Shown here: positions 48,017-58,073 of the stretch, piece after piece
Position numbering within the stretch: position 1 is the first letter of the stretch
Layout: each line of letters begins with the position of its first letter
Origin: Dipteris shenzhenensis
Taxonomy: Eukaryota; Polypodiophyta; Polypodiopsida; Gleicheniales
Assembly (NCBI GenBank): GCA_047967505.1
Contig: CM106541.1
Strand: one strand, 5' to 3'
Length of the DNA: 64,000 bases
The notes under the pieces: generated by a model
The model's database searches: none
Told to the model about the DNA's origin: nothing
What the model saw: only the letters and a program-made list of their open reading frames with translations
Translations under genes and position numbers: made by a program

Positions 48017-49763
48017 ATGTGTGTCGGGACTTATGCCAAGGCAAGAACCGTGGAAGGCATTTCTTATTGCTGCATACAGATGTGCACACCTTCTTCAGAA
48101 GGAGACTGGATGAGCAGTATTAGGTGGATCTTCACCACAGCACACCTCGGATCACCTTCGTCCCCTCTCACGGTTGCCATTCTGAAAGCATGGGCCAGTT
48201 TCAGGAGCACTCTTCAGAGGATTCCTCCTTTCTCTCGTGAAGAGATTGATAGGCAACCAATCATGTGGAATGACAGTATATTGGATGATCATGGCAGACC
48301 ACTTGGTGCCTCACTCTACATGCAGTGGTCCAGGTGGGAGAGGGGACCCGCATCATCTTTGGGGTCTTGGAAAGCTTTCCGCAGGCTTCCAGAGGAGACC
48401 AAATCTCAGTTGACAGGACATCTCAGAGAGAGTGCAGGGAGGATCTTGCAGATTGAGACAACCCTTCCAGCGGATTGGGTAGACACAGATGATATGCCAC
48501 TCACTTGCTCCACTTGGGCAGGTACTTTTACGAGAGGCGGTGTTTCTCTTCAGGTTTTGGCCTTTCGAGATGCACATGAGGATGCTTTAGTTTTTAGTGT
48601 GCAGGATGGTAGTAGATTGCTCAAGACCACACAGGACATCTTGCTTGAGTCTATCAGGGTTGTAGGTCTTTTGGTGCAGAGATCAAATTCAGAGTGATTT
48701 CTCGACCCAGACCCCCAGCTGCTCTCCACCAGATCTTGGAGGCTTTGGCTCTACGGGGGAGTTTTCATTAGGAATTTGCAGTGGGAGTAGGAGTGGATTG
48801 ATGCAAGGCATCAAGAGAAGAGCATCCCGTTCTTTCGTTACACGGTTGGTAATGCCAGGAGATTTCAGCTCAGTAGTAGAGGTTGGAGACCTTCCAGAGT
48901 TCCTCATTGGGAGACATTTGATATCATTGCGGATCTGCAGAGGTGCTTCTGGAGGAGACTTTGGAAATCCCACAAAAATAGAAAGATCACTCTCTTCTTT
49001 TGGCTTTCTATCCATGGTGGGATTGCAGTGAACCTTTGGAGATCCAGGTTCGGAGCCGACCCTACTTGCCCTCGTTGCCTCTCTACTTCGGAGACTATTC
49101 AGCATTGCTTATGGGATTACAGACAGGCGAGGATGATTTGGATGGGGGTAGCTAGGATTTTCAGTCACTTTGCCCACTCCCCATTCTTTATGACATGGGG
49201 CTCAGTGGCTTGGCTTTCTCTTACAGGGCCTCAGGTATTCTATGAGAGACTTGACTTCTCTCCGGCCATTTCGATTCGACATCATCAGATTGAGTCCTGT
49301 TCGTTGAATGTGGTACCACACCTTCCTTTTACAGCTGTACATGCCTCTGTGGATACCTCTTGGGAGATTCTAGCGAGCATAGCATCCTGGTATATCTGGA
49401 GAGTCAGATGCACAGAGGCTTTGGAGGGTACTCAGGTTCATCCCTCGCACACATTGGCTAGTATCTAGACAGACACCGTACATACCTTGATGGCCATATG
49501 GACGAGTATGCAAGGAGACGCCCGTGCAGCCTCAACTAGGAGGACTTCTATTCGCAGGGAATGGAAGGATTCCCCTTTCTTCTCTGAGACTCCTACATGG
49601 TTGAGGTGGCACTTTCAGCCTCTCAACCTTGGTTGTTTTCCACCTCACTTTGAGAGGGTTTTATTTATCCTCATGATTTCATGATGTATTCCGCTTTGAG
49701 CTTGCTCTCGCGGGTTTTTTCTCTTTCTTAATAGAAGTCTATTTCTTGGGAAAAAAAAAAAAA
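48017..49763 (+). mobile_element. 3' part of an L1-type LINE with poly(A) tail
   Basis: A 226-residue frame (48017-48697), then frame-shifted pieces, encodes a region downstream of RT ending in the zf-RVT domain. Blocks are QRCFWRRLWKSHKNRKITLFF, then IHGGIAVNLWRSRFGADPTC, PRCLSTSETIQHCLWDYRQA and MIWMGVARIF. This is the usual C-terminal end of plant L1-like ORF2. After the stop near 49467 a ~280-bp 3' UTR ends in about 13 A at 49751-49763. RT and endonuclease are absent, so this is a 5'-truncated copy. It is unrelated to the (CT)n-tailed LINE family. Confidence 0.8.
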
Positions 49764-51560
49764 CTTAACACAGTCTCAAGTTGAGATCACTATCCCCTCC
49801 CTTACATAGAATAGATCCTAGAAAGAGTGGCAAGTAAGGAAGCCTATAACTTCCTTGATGGCTTTTCAGGATACAACCAAGCATTCATTGACCTAGAGGG
49901 CTAGCACAAGACATCGTTTGCCACTGAGTGGGGTGTATATGCATATAAGGTCATGGAATTTGGGATAAGAAATGCCTCAGACACTTTCCAAAGACTCATG
50001 AGTACGGCCATTAAAGAGTATCTGAGGGACTTCTTAGAAGTCTTTCTAGACAATCTTTGTGTAAACTCTAGCTAGGAGACTTATCTTGAGTGTTTGAGAA
50101 AGGTATTTGAAGAGTGTATACTTTATCGTATCTCCTTGAACCCTCTAAAGTGCCAATTTTTAGTCAAGCACGGGTAATTCTTGGACAAAATCCTATGCAA
50201 AAATGGATTATCAATAGGTAAGGACAAAGTCAAGCTCTTTCTTGAGCTACCTTCGCCCACCAAATACAAGAGAGTCCAGCATTTTATGGGACATGTGGGC
50301 TATGACAAAAGATTCATCATGAATTATGCCGGTCTGGCACATCCATTGTATTGCCTTTTGGTCGAGTTTAAGTGGATAGAGGAGTGCTAGGCCTCCTACG
50401 ATAGGCTGAAACAGTCTCTGGCAATCGCACCTATACTCAAGACCTTGAACTGTAACATTATTTTCCATGTTCATATTGATGCCTCCAACTTTGCAATTGG
50501 GTGCGTATTGGCGCAGCCAAGTGGACTACCCACTTGCCTTTGCAAGTTGCAAGCTAAACGAGGCTGAAATGAATTATACCATGACTGAAAGAGAAGGCCT
50601 AGCAATGGTGTATGCAGTATGCAAGTTTTGCCATTACTATTAGCTAACAAATTTGTATTTTTGTTAAGCACCAGACCTAGTTGTATCTTGTAAACAAGCC
50701 ATGCACTATCGGCCAAAAAACTAGAAGGTTGTTGATCCTATCGAAATTTATAGTGGCTGTTCGCAAGGGATCATCTCTCATGTGTGCCCGATGGAGAGCC
50801 AGCATTGGAGTTTATAATGATCTTGCCGATGCTGTTGTGTTCCAAGTAGACTTATTTCCTGAATGGGAAGAGGAAATTAGTCATCACCTAGCCAACAAGG
50901 ATAGGGCCCGAAAATTGATAAGAGATGCAACTCCATATGAATTGATTGTGGGTCAATTAATTGTATAACATGGGAAAGGCTGGAATCCTCCAAAGATGCA
51001 TGGAGGATGAGTTTGTGAATGCATTTGGGCATTGCTAGTGGTGGGCTCTTCATCGAAGAAACCATTGGAAGAAAAGTCCTACAATTAGGCCTATGGTGGC
51101 CAACCCTCATTTGGGATGCTATCCAATTTGTAAAGCAATGTGACGAGTGTTAATGGTCAACTCTCCCTCAGCAGAAAGACCAAATGCCCCTAACACCTGT
51201 CATTGCTACCCAACCTTTTAAAAAATGTGGCATCTATTTTATTGGGCCCATAAGTCCGGTGGCTAAGCACATGCAAGCCCGATACATCATCATTGCCATA
51301 GATTATTTCACAAGGTGAGCCACAGTCAAGGTCACAAGGAAGGATGATGCCAAGTGCATAGCCAAATTCCTTCACGAATTACCCATTCGAATTAGTCAGC
51401 GATCGAGGCTCACACTTTATAAACAATGTCATTAGAATCTTGTTGGTTGAGTTCCTTGTTGCCCATCAAAAGTGTACACCGTACTACCCTCAAGCCAATG
51501 GCCAAGGCAAAGACTACCAACAAAATTCTCTACAATATTCTTACCGGAACAAGCAAGGTA
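49764..51560 (+). pseudogene. decayed Ty3/gypsy pol (RT, RNase H, integrase)
   Basis: RT begins within the LPFID-ILERVA block right after the LINE poly(A): AYNFLDGFSGYNQAFIDLEG, then YAYKVMEFGIRNASDTFQRL. The catalytic YLDD is altered to FLDN near 50045. Next come NGLSIGKDKVKLFLELPSPT, the GHVGYDKRFI block, RNase H (FHVHIDASNFAIGCVLAQPS and YLVNKPCTIGQKTRRLL), and integrase pieces (CGIYFIGPISPVAKH, then YIIIAIDYFTR). The wording resembles non-chromovirus Athila/Tat-type elements. Stops and frameshifts occur about every 200 bp, so this is old. Confidence 0.8.
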
Positions 51561-51649
51561 ACCAATCCACGATTCAATCACGCTCAAAGTGAACTAACAT
51601 TCTAGCAAGTTTAGCAATTGATCATTCGATGAAGACAAGTTCAAGGTGG

Positions 51650-51968
51650 CTTAGGTGATCTACGGCATCTGTCATGAAGTATGGGTTTGTAAGCCAATCG
51701 ATTGGTGCAACACTATGATATGGTTTATTGGATTCATCAATTCACAAGATTTGGTTGACAAGATACATGAATCTATTGGATCCATGTAGACACATACAAT
51801 GATATGGTGGTGTACGATAGACTAGGACTTAGTCTATTTTCTAGTGTTGTACTTGGGTACGATAACCAAGTACTTGTACTTTCATTCCATTGAACATTCT
51901 ATTGGAGTTTGTGTGTGACCACATTTCTTACTCACTTGTGTTCACAACCATCTCCTTTTGTTCCTTCA
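51650..51968 (+). mobile_element. 5' LTR of a Ty1/copia element (left end uncertain)
   Basis: The right end is fixed by GTTCCTTCA followed by TG and a primer-binding site. The left end is a guess because no 3' LTR is in the window. The same GTTCCTTCATGTGGTATC junction occurs at the end of the non-autonomous element at 52922-54302. Confidence 0.5.
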
Positions 51969-51970
51969 TG

Positions 51971-51982
51971 TGGTATCAAAGC
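51971..51982 (+). promoter_or_regulatory. primer-binding site (TGGTATCAAAGC)
   Basis: One mismatch to the initiator Met tRNA complement TGGTATCAGAGC, two bases after the LTR end. Confidence 0.8.
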
Positions 51983-52798
51983 CCGTGTGCTTGATTCTGC
52001 CCTGCTCCGGACATCCTCTTTGGCCATCGATTCAGATCTGTTCTATTCCTTTCAGCAAGACACCACCTATTCAGGACGTCACTCATTTACTGGTCGTCAC
52101 TTGCCCTATTGAGGGTCTTCTTCAAGGCAGCGCCTTTGTGTGTGAGCTTGGACTGTTTAGCTCAAAGCTGCCGCTTTCTTTGCTGAATTGCCATAACAGC
52201 TGTGCTGCCACCTTGAGAGAAGTAAACTGATAGCTGGTCATCGATGCACAGGCAGGGAAAGCCTATCCTTATCAAGGAACATCAACAACTGAATTGCCAT
52301 AACAGTTGTGCCGCCACCTTGAGAGAAGTTGTGCCGCTGCTTTCTGATTTTTTATCACCAATTGCAGAACAAAAAATGATACTCTATAGAGACATGCCTT
52401 CCTTGCAATGCTAATATTGTACAAATGAAATAGAATCTGACTTTGACCTTGAAGGAAAAAATGTAGCTTATCTTCTAAGGAATAAAATTGTTTTTTAGTT
52501 CAAAGTGATTAGAGCAAACCTCGAAAAGTTATGCTCATTTCTTTGACTGTGAAAGAACCAGTCTGGAACAGCAGCCTGGTAGAACTTCGTCTACAGGTGA
52601 ACGGTGATCAGAGAGTGACCTCCTAAGTTTCTTTCTGAAACAAATCAGCTTGTTGGAGACTCCAGCTTGATGTCTAACCCCTAGGCTGGGCTATGAAGTT
52701 CAGCCCAGCCAAGAGTGGGAGCACGGAAGGAGGGGGAGGAGCAGGAAACCTGCCTTTGGAACCACTCAAAGGATGAGTGTTGATTTTTTGCAGTCAAG
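51983..52798 (+). other. copia leader between primer site and gag
   Basis: Non-coding. A ~42-bp block (tgaattgccataacag...) is duplicated at 52181-52225 and 52289-52330. The leader ends at the gag ATG 52799-52801. Confidence 0.55.
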
Positions 52799-52921
52799 AT
52801 GTCTCAGTTAGAGAGCTTTGGTATTATGATGACCGAAGGAGATAAGTTGGAAGGACCCAACTATGCCTTGTGGTCTTTCGTGCTCAAGAACATTTTGGTT
52901 GGCAAGAACTTATGGGATATT
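52799..52921 (+). pseudogene. copia gag, first part (interrupted by insertion)
   Basis: It begins MSQLESFGIMMTEGDKLEG, then NYALWSFVLKNILVG and KNLWDI, the typical copia gag start (W.S.VK). The frame is cut after GATATT by the element at 52922-54302. With one copy of the 5-bp target duplication removed, it continues seamlessly as VSGDETRPIAYS at 54308. Confidence 0.85.
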
Positions 52922-53153
52922 TGAAGGAACCAGGGAACAATCACATGATGGAAACAAATATGGGGCAGAGAACAACTGATGTGATTGATAGATAGCATGA
53001 AGTAAAATACCCATTTTATAGGCTGGGAAGCCTTATCTTCTCACACAGCAAACACTAGGAGGTGACATTAATGCCTCACCTACTAGACACATTCACACCC
53101 ACACACACCCTAGGACTCTAGGACACACTCACACTTGGCTTCATGTTCTAACA
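52922..53153 (-). repeat. 3' LTR (minus orientation)
   Basis: 232 bp, TG...CA ends. A purine-rich CATGGGGGTG-type tract lies immediately inside at 53154-53163. Confidence 0.9.
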
Positions 53154-54046
53154 CACCCCCATGAAGGAAAGGTGAGGGACTAAACATGACAGTGACAAGA
53201 CTACTAAACTATGTACCCTGTGTAACTCAGAGGCTAAAGACTGAGCGTGTTCAAAGGAGCGCTCTCATGGCTTGAGAATCAACATGCTCAGAGGCTCACA
53301 TGGATACATGTCAAGATATCTCAGCCCAAAGGATGATAGTCTTTCATAATCGACAGATATCATAGACTCAAAGAGATCATGGAAAAAGATGACGTCTCCA
53401 AAATTGTGGCTCAGGAACTACAGCCAATAGCAAAGGATTTTACGTATGCTAGTGATCAGATGGGCACATGTTTGATGGCGCGATAAACAGAATTCGGCAA
53501 ACCTCAAGCTGCAACAGATAAAATGCGATTGAGGCATGGAGGTTGAGGCAGCGTGACAAGAATTTTTAGTGTTGTCAATAACCCTCTTGCACAATCGGTT
53601 CAGCATGGAATTGACGGACACCCCTCTGTCGTAGAAGGATGGGAGGAAACTGCGACTTGAGGAAAACTAGAAGCGCACTAATCTTTCAAAGAGTTTATTG
53701 GACTCCCTCGATTTCGCCATAACCTGTGAAACCTCGTGCTTTGAAAGAGAACGTCTTCATTGAGGAGCTACATTCATCTTGAGTTGCTAATGATCCAAAG
53801 CCCGACTACCGTGAGGTTGAGATTGATCTCTCTTTAGGTTGCAAAAGCTACTCACGATCAACCCTTTTAGCGAGAAAGTATGCTTCCGATGTTGATGAGG
53901 AAGAGCAGCAATGAGTTGAAAGCACTCTCAATGTCAGGTGATAAAGTTTAAAGCAACAACTATGGAAAGCTAGCCATGAGAGCTGTGTCTGCAGAAAATC
54001 TCGAGTCCATGGAGAATGCAGCTTGAGGAGAGGTTGACCAGGAGAT

Positions 54047-54059
54047 AGCTCTGATACCA
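54047..54059 (-). promoter_or_regulatory. primer-binding site of the non-autonomous element
   Basis: Reads TGGTATCAGAGCT on the minus strand, two bases inside the 5' LTR. Confidence 0.9.
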
Positions 54060-54061
54060 CA

Positions 54062-54302
54062 TGAAGGAACCAAGGAACAATCACATGATGGAAACATATT
54101 TGGGGCACAAAACAACTGATGTGATTGATAGATAGCATGCAGTGCAATGCCTATTTTATAGGCCGGGAAGCCTTATCTTCTCACACACCAAACAATAGGA
54201 GGTGGCATTAATACCTCACCTACTACACACATTCACACCCACACAACTATAGGACACCCTTGGACTCTAGGACACACTCACACTTGACTTCATGTTCTAA
54301 CA
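54062..54302 (-). repeat. 5' LTR (minus orientation)
   Basis: 241 bp. Similar to the other LTR apart from scattered substitutions and a small insertion near its outer end (about 54246-54258). Confidence 0.9.
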
Positions 54303-54307
54303 ATATT

Positions 54308-55865
54308 GTGAGTGGTGATGAGACTAGGCCTATTGCATATAGTACTAGCTCATCCTCTACCACCACTTCTACTTCTTCTATTGCCACTCGTAATGAGAAG
54401 CAAATGAAGTTTGACCATAGAAATGCCCAAGCTTTGTTCTTAATTGCCTCATCAATGGAGAGGCACATTATGACAACCATCAAGTCATGCACAGATGCAA
54501 AGGACGCATGGGAAAAGTTGGCAACCATGTATCATGTCAAGGAGGCAAGGTCATTGCATTGACCAATAAGCTCAAGGAGCTTTCCATACAAGAAGGTCAG
54601 ACCATCCATCACAAAGCACATTACAAGGATCACTGATCTTAGAGATCAGCTAGCAAGTGTTGATGAGGAAATAGAGGACAAGAAATTAGTCTCTATCACT
54701 CTCAACAGCTTGGCTCCCTCTTATGGCACATTTGTTACCTCTTTGACTATTATGCTCAAGGCAGCCCATCTCTCATTTGATGAGCTAGTTGGGTTGTTGT
54801 TACAGGAAGAGGAGAGGATATCCAATTTTGCCCATTCCTTCCGTCAAGGTGAGCAAGCACTTGCCACCCAAGGAAAGGGCAAATTTCAGCAAAGGGGAGG
54901 TCATTTTCAGAAAAAGAACAGCCATACGTATCAGCCCAAGAATGAGGGGAATGCAAATTAAGGTCCTAAGGTGAAGAAGGGCAAATGCAACTAATGTAAA
55001 CAGCCATGTCATTTTATTGCAGAGTGTCCGAAAAGGATTGCTAATAAGAAGAAAAGGCAAGCCACAAGCAGTGATTGTGTTGTACCAGCTGAAAATGCAA
55101 ATGCTCCACCACAGGCACACTTTGCACAAGAGGACAAAGATTTTGTGTTTGATGCAGTTCAAGATAGCTTTGATGCTAGGGGGGATTCTATCGCACATGT
55201 TAAGTCTATTGATGCTCCTTTTGCTGCCATTGATACATGGTATTTGGATAGTGGTGCTACTAAGCACATGACTCCTAGAAAGGAGTGGTTTGAGGAAATC
55301 TCACCTGTTTATAGCAGACAGGTTACATGTGCAAATGATGCATCACAAGACATCACAGGAGTGGGAGATGTTCCCATCCTTTTGAATTCAGGCAAGAAAA
55401 AATGCATCCGTGATGTTTGGTATGTCCCAGATTTGAGAAAGAATTTAATTTCAGTTCCTTCTATTGCCGATGATCAACACATGCCTGTTGAGTTTCAAGA
55501 TGATCAATGCAGGATCAAGGATCCCAAGAAAGGGTATGAAATTGTGGCAACTACTTATGAGAAAGGGCTATACAAGCTTGATGTTCAGCATGGTTTGGCT
55601 GTCTCTTTTGCTTCTCCGAGTGATTTATGGCATGCCAGGTTTGGTCATGTTCATCATAGAGCACTGGCCTACTTGTACAACAATGAAATGGTTCATGGAA
55701 TGCCAAAATTATAGCAACCAGCCAATGAAGTTTGTGAGGAGTGTGCAACGTGCTCTTGGCAAATCACATGGCCTTCCTTTCAAGAAGGATGGCTCAGGTT
55801 CAGTGAAAGCAACTAGAGTTTTGTACATAGTACGCAGTGATGTATGCGGTCTCATGAATGTGACC
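54308..55865 (+). pseudogene. copia gag (remainder), zinc knuckle, protease and pre-integrase
   Basis: Gag continues (NEKQMKFDHRNAQALFLIAS, then DAKDAWEKLATMYHVKEAR, SVDEEIEDKKLVSITLNSL, and LSFDELVGLLLQEEERI). The zinc knuckle CN*CKQPCHFIAEC near 54990-55035 carries a stop at its third position. The copia protease is at 55240 with WYLDSGATKHMTP. GAG-pre-integrase (LWHARFGHVHHRALAYL) and the start of integrase (SDVCGLMNVT) follow, ending at about 55865 where hAT sequence begins. Frameshifts lie near 54560 and 55710. The protease frame 55145-55714 is still open for 189 residues, which suggests moderate age. Confidence 0.85.
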
Positions 55866-55999
55866 ATAGTTGGAACCATACGCATACGGTTGTCCGTACC
55901 GTATGAATTCCGTACAGCTATTCTGTACGCGTACGGAATACTATTCCGTACAGGGGTTTATTTCCCCCCAAAAAATCCCCTTTTCTAAAGTCCTAGGGG
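55866..55999 (+). mobile_element. 5' terminal region of the hAT element (inferred)
   Basis: Copia coding similarity stops at about 55865. The next ~95 bp are packed with CCGTAC/GTACGG words in both orientations (about six within 55880-55955). More CCGTAC words occur at 58410-58530, after the LTR element inserted here. Such subterminal repeats are a known feature of hAT ends, where transposase binds. The exact terminal inverted repeat and 8-bp target duplication could not be defined because the other end was not found. Confidence 0.5.
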
Positions 56000-56004
56000 C
56001 ATTT
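56000..56004 (+). repeat. target-site duplication CATTT (left)
   Basis: Matches 58370-58374 exactly and brackets the LTR element. Confidence 0.9.
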
Positions 56005-56299
56005 TGTTGGAATCGGAGTCCTAGTGTGTGTGGTCCTAGAGTCCTAGCAGTGTCCTACAATTGTGTGAGTGTGAAGAGTCTTGAGGCCACTTGTGCCACC
56101 TCATGTGGTAGGTGTGATTCCTCCCCTAAATTATAGGATCTAGATTCTCGTGTGTGACCTCATCTATGAGGTGTCTGTGTGGGAAGATAAGGCTTGCCCA
56201 GCCTATAAAAGAGGCTATGTACTTGCTGTGATAATATCAATCTATCAACATCAGTTCGTGCCTTAGATCTTGTCTCTCAGCCTCTCCGCATTTTCAACA
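56005..56299 (+). repeat. 5' LTR
   Basis: 295 bp, starts TGTTGGAATC and ends TTTTCAACA. It contains the TATA box listed separately. Confidence 0.93.
56204..56210 (+). promoter_or_regulatory. LTR TATA box
   Basis: TATAAAA in the context 'gcccagcctataaaagagg'. The same context occurs in the 3' LTR and in the LTRs of the 52922-54302 element. Confidence 0.75.
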
Positions 56300-56301
56300 G
56301 T

Positions 56302-56313
56302 TGGTATCAGAGC
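56302..56313 (+). promoter_or_regulatory. primer-binding site (TGGTATCAGAGC)
   Basis: Perfect complement of the initiator Met tRNA 3' end, two bases after the 5' LTR. Confidence 0.93.
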
Positions 56314-56409
56314 AGGTCTTCCCTGACTGAGCCTTGCCTCATCGCCATGTCTCTGCGATAACATTACCACACTCGCCATGTCTACGTTGCTGACCAGCAG
56401 GCCGTTCCG

Positions 56410-56495
56410 AATCCGCCCAAAGAGGAGCTTGCCTCTGATTAGCTAGTTGGTGAGGCAACGGCTTACCAAGGCGATGATCAGTAGCTGGTCTGAGG

Positions 56496-56531
<36 letters not shown>

Positions 56532-56606
56532 AACTCCTACGGGAGGCAACAGTGGGGAATCTTCCGCAGTGGGCGAAAGCCTAATAGAGCAATGCCGCGT
56601 GGAGGA
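56410..56606 (+). pseudogene. plastid-type 16S rRNA fragment inside a retrotransposon
   Basis: Universal 16S landmarks occur in order: GATTAGCTAGTTGG, then ACCAAGGCGATGATCAGTAG, CACACTGGGACTGAGACACG, CTCCTACGGGAGGC, CAGTGGGGAATCTTCCGC, GGGCGAAAGCC and GAGCAATGCCGCGTGGAGG. Together they cover about 200 nt of the 5' third of the small-subunit rRNA, roughly E. coli 230-420. The final GCAATGCCGCGTGGAGG form is plastid-like. It carries point differences from the usual plastid sequence, so it is a non-functional copy. It runs in the same direction as the retroelement and does not extend to either LTR. Confidence 0.88.
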
Positions 56607-56609
56607 GAA

Positions 56610-57351
56610 TGCCCGCTATCTTCCCTGATGCTGCGTCATTCTGCCCATCCTCCCTCGCAGTGTGCTCACGCCTCCCTCACAATCTGCTCACACATCCCTC
56701 GTAATCCTACCCGCTACCTCTCTCCCCCACTGGGCCACTCTAGTTCCACATGAGCTCCTACCCAAGCCTCATCATCGACTGCTCTTTAGCATCAGCTCAG
56801 TGTGACACTATTCTGCCTACGTGGTTCACCTCTCCTGATGCTGCAACTACTTGTTTCCTCACCGAATCTGCATCCACAAGAGGATATGTACCCCGATTCT
56901 TCCTAGTACTTGGACAGGGCGTATCCTGCCATTTGCTGTTCACAATCTGTTGTCCATGATTCGGCTCATTGATTCCTTGCTGCCCCCCTGTCTCTTGAGG
57001 ATGCCTTGATGCAGTAGCAGCCCTGCTCTATCTCTATTCAGGCCAACTTGAACCCTAGTCTATTTGTGTCGAAGCTCGCCATTCTGAAGATCTCCAATTG
57101 ATTCCTCTCCACCAACATATGAAGATAATGCTGCAGCAATTCAGTTGTCATTTTGACTGCCACGGGCCCTGTTCGTGACCGATTTCCTGCCCAAAACCCT
57201 AATTTTTGCCCCTTTACAATTTATGCTCAACTTCTCGAATTTTTTGGGTGTTTTCATGATGTGAGGGTTCCCAACCGTTGAACGAGAACTCTTCTGTCAG
57301 AAATTTAGAAAAGCCCCAATTTTCTGCAAACCCTAATTTTGCAGCAACCGC
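56610..57351 (+). other. internal region between 16S fragment and gag fragment
   Basis: Non-coding, with repeated CTCCCTC(A/G)CA(A/G)TCTGCTCAC-like text near 56650-56720 and two AACCCTAATTTT words near 57186 and 57330. Nothing else recognised. Confidence 0.5.
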
Positions 57352-57702
57352 AATATGACCTTTAAGGATATGGTAGCTCATTTCATTGATGAGGACCGTA
57401 GGCTTACACAAAAAGCAGAATCTTCCTTTGAATCTGGCAAAGCATTCTTTCTCACGAATAAGCCCAAGAAGAAAGGAAAACTTCTTAAATGTAATTATTG
57501 TCAGAAGCTTGGCCATCCAGATCATCATTGCTTCAAGAAGATGGCAAAGGTACAAGCCAAAGAACATGCCAATCTGGTTGCGGAGCAGAGCGAGGACGAA
57601 GACGATGAAGCTACACCTTCTGGACCTGAGGAACAAGCCTGCACTGCTGCTGTTTCTGGTCTATCCCTCCATGAGGTGATAGATGAAGAGTGGGCTTTCT
57701 AG
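57352..57702 (+). CDS. gag zinc-knuckle fragment
   Basis: An open frame of about 115 residues. A CCHC knuckle CNYCQKLGHPDHHCFKK lies near residue 45 (Cx2Cx4Hx4C), preceded by a basic stretch and followed by an acidic tail (EQSEDEDDEA). This is the C-terminal nucleocapsid part of a copia-type gag, whose knuckle binds RNA for packaging. The capsid portion is missing. The frame is undisrupted while most coding sequence in the window is broken, so it could still be translated. Confidence 0.65.
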   Translation, partial: NMTFKDMVAHFIDEDRRLTQKAESSFESGKAFFLTNKPKKKGKLLKCNYCQKLGHPDHHCFKKMAKVQAKEHANLVAEQSEDEDDEATPSGPEEQACTAAVSGLSLHEVIDEEWAF

Positions 57703-58060
57703 AGTCATGTGTGTTAGGTACTCTGCCTTGGGTAGTCCCCCTAAAATGATGTAATAATTTGTCATTTTTTGTGCCTTGTGTCCTATAAAGGACTCCACTT
57801 ATTTCCATGTACCCAGTTAGGAGACAGGGGGGTTGTTATGTCTTTCCTTTATTAGGCCTGGCCGAGTTCCAGGATGTTGGTGTACTCCCTAGACCTATGA
57901 GTTGGTCATGCATCCACTGCTCAGATTTGAGTCTCTGATCACGTTGACACCTAAGCCATGAGAGTGCTTGGTTCAACCTCTAAATTATGCTCAACTGTTA
58001 GCCTCTGAGATTGCCTAGGATGCACAGTCTGGATGATGTCATAGTTTTTTCACCCTAGCT

Positions 58061-58071
58061 CCGAAGGGGGG
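58061..58071 (+). promoter_or_regulatory. polypurine tract
   Basis: CCGAAGGGGGG two bases before the 3' LTR. Confidence 0.8.
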
Positions 58072-58073
58072 TT

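Larger units (their letters stand above)
52922..54302 (-). mobile_element. 1,381-bp non-autonomous LTR retrotransposon (TRIM/LARD-like)
   Basis: Two LTRs (52922-53153 and 54062-54302) flank about 0.9 kb with no coding capacity. On the minus strand the LTR runs TGTTAGAACATG...GTTCCTTCA, with TATAAAA in a 'cccagcctataaaa' context. The primer-binding site beside the right LTR shows the element reads right to left. ATATT flanks both ends (52917-52921 and 54303-54307), a perfect 5-bp target duplication, and the insertion splits copia gag. It must have been mobilised in trans. Its LTR end and primer site match those of the host copia element almost exactly. Confidence 0.92.

Noticed and set aside
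56410-56606. Functional rRNA gene or bacterial contamination
   Set aside because: Only ~200 nt of 16S is present, with diverged positions, inside a retroelement bounded by LTRs and a target duplication. The plastid-like form argues against bacterial contamination.
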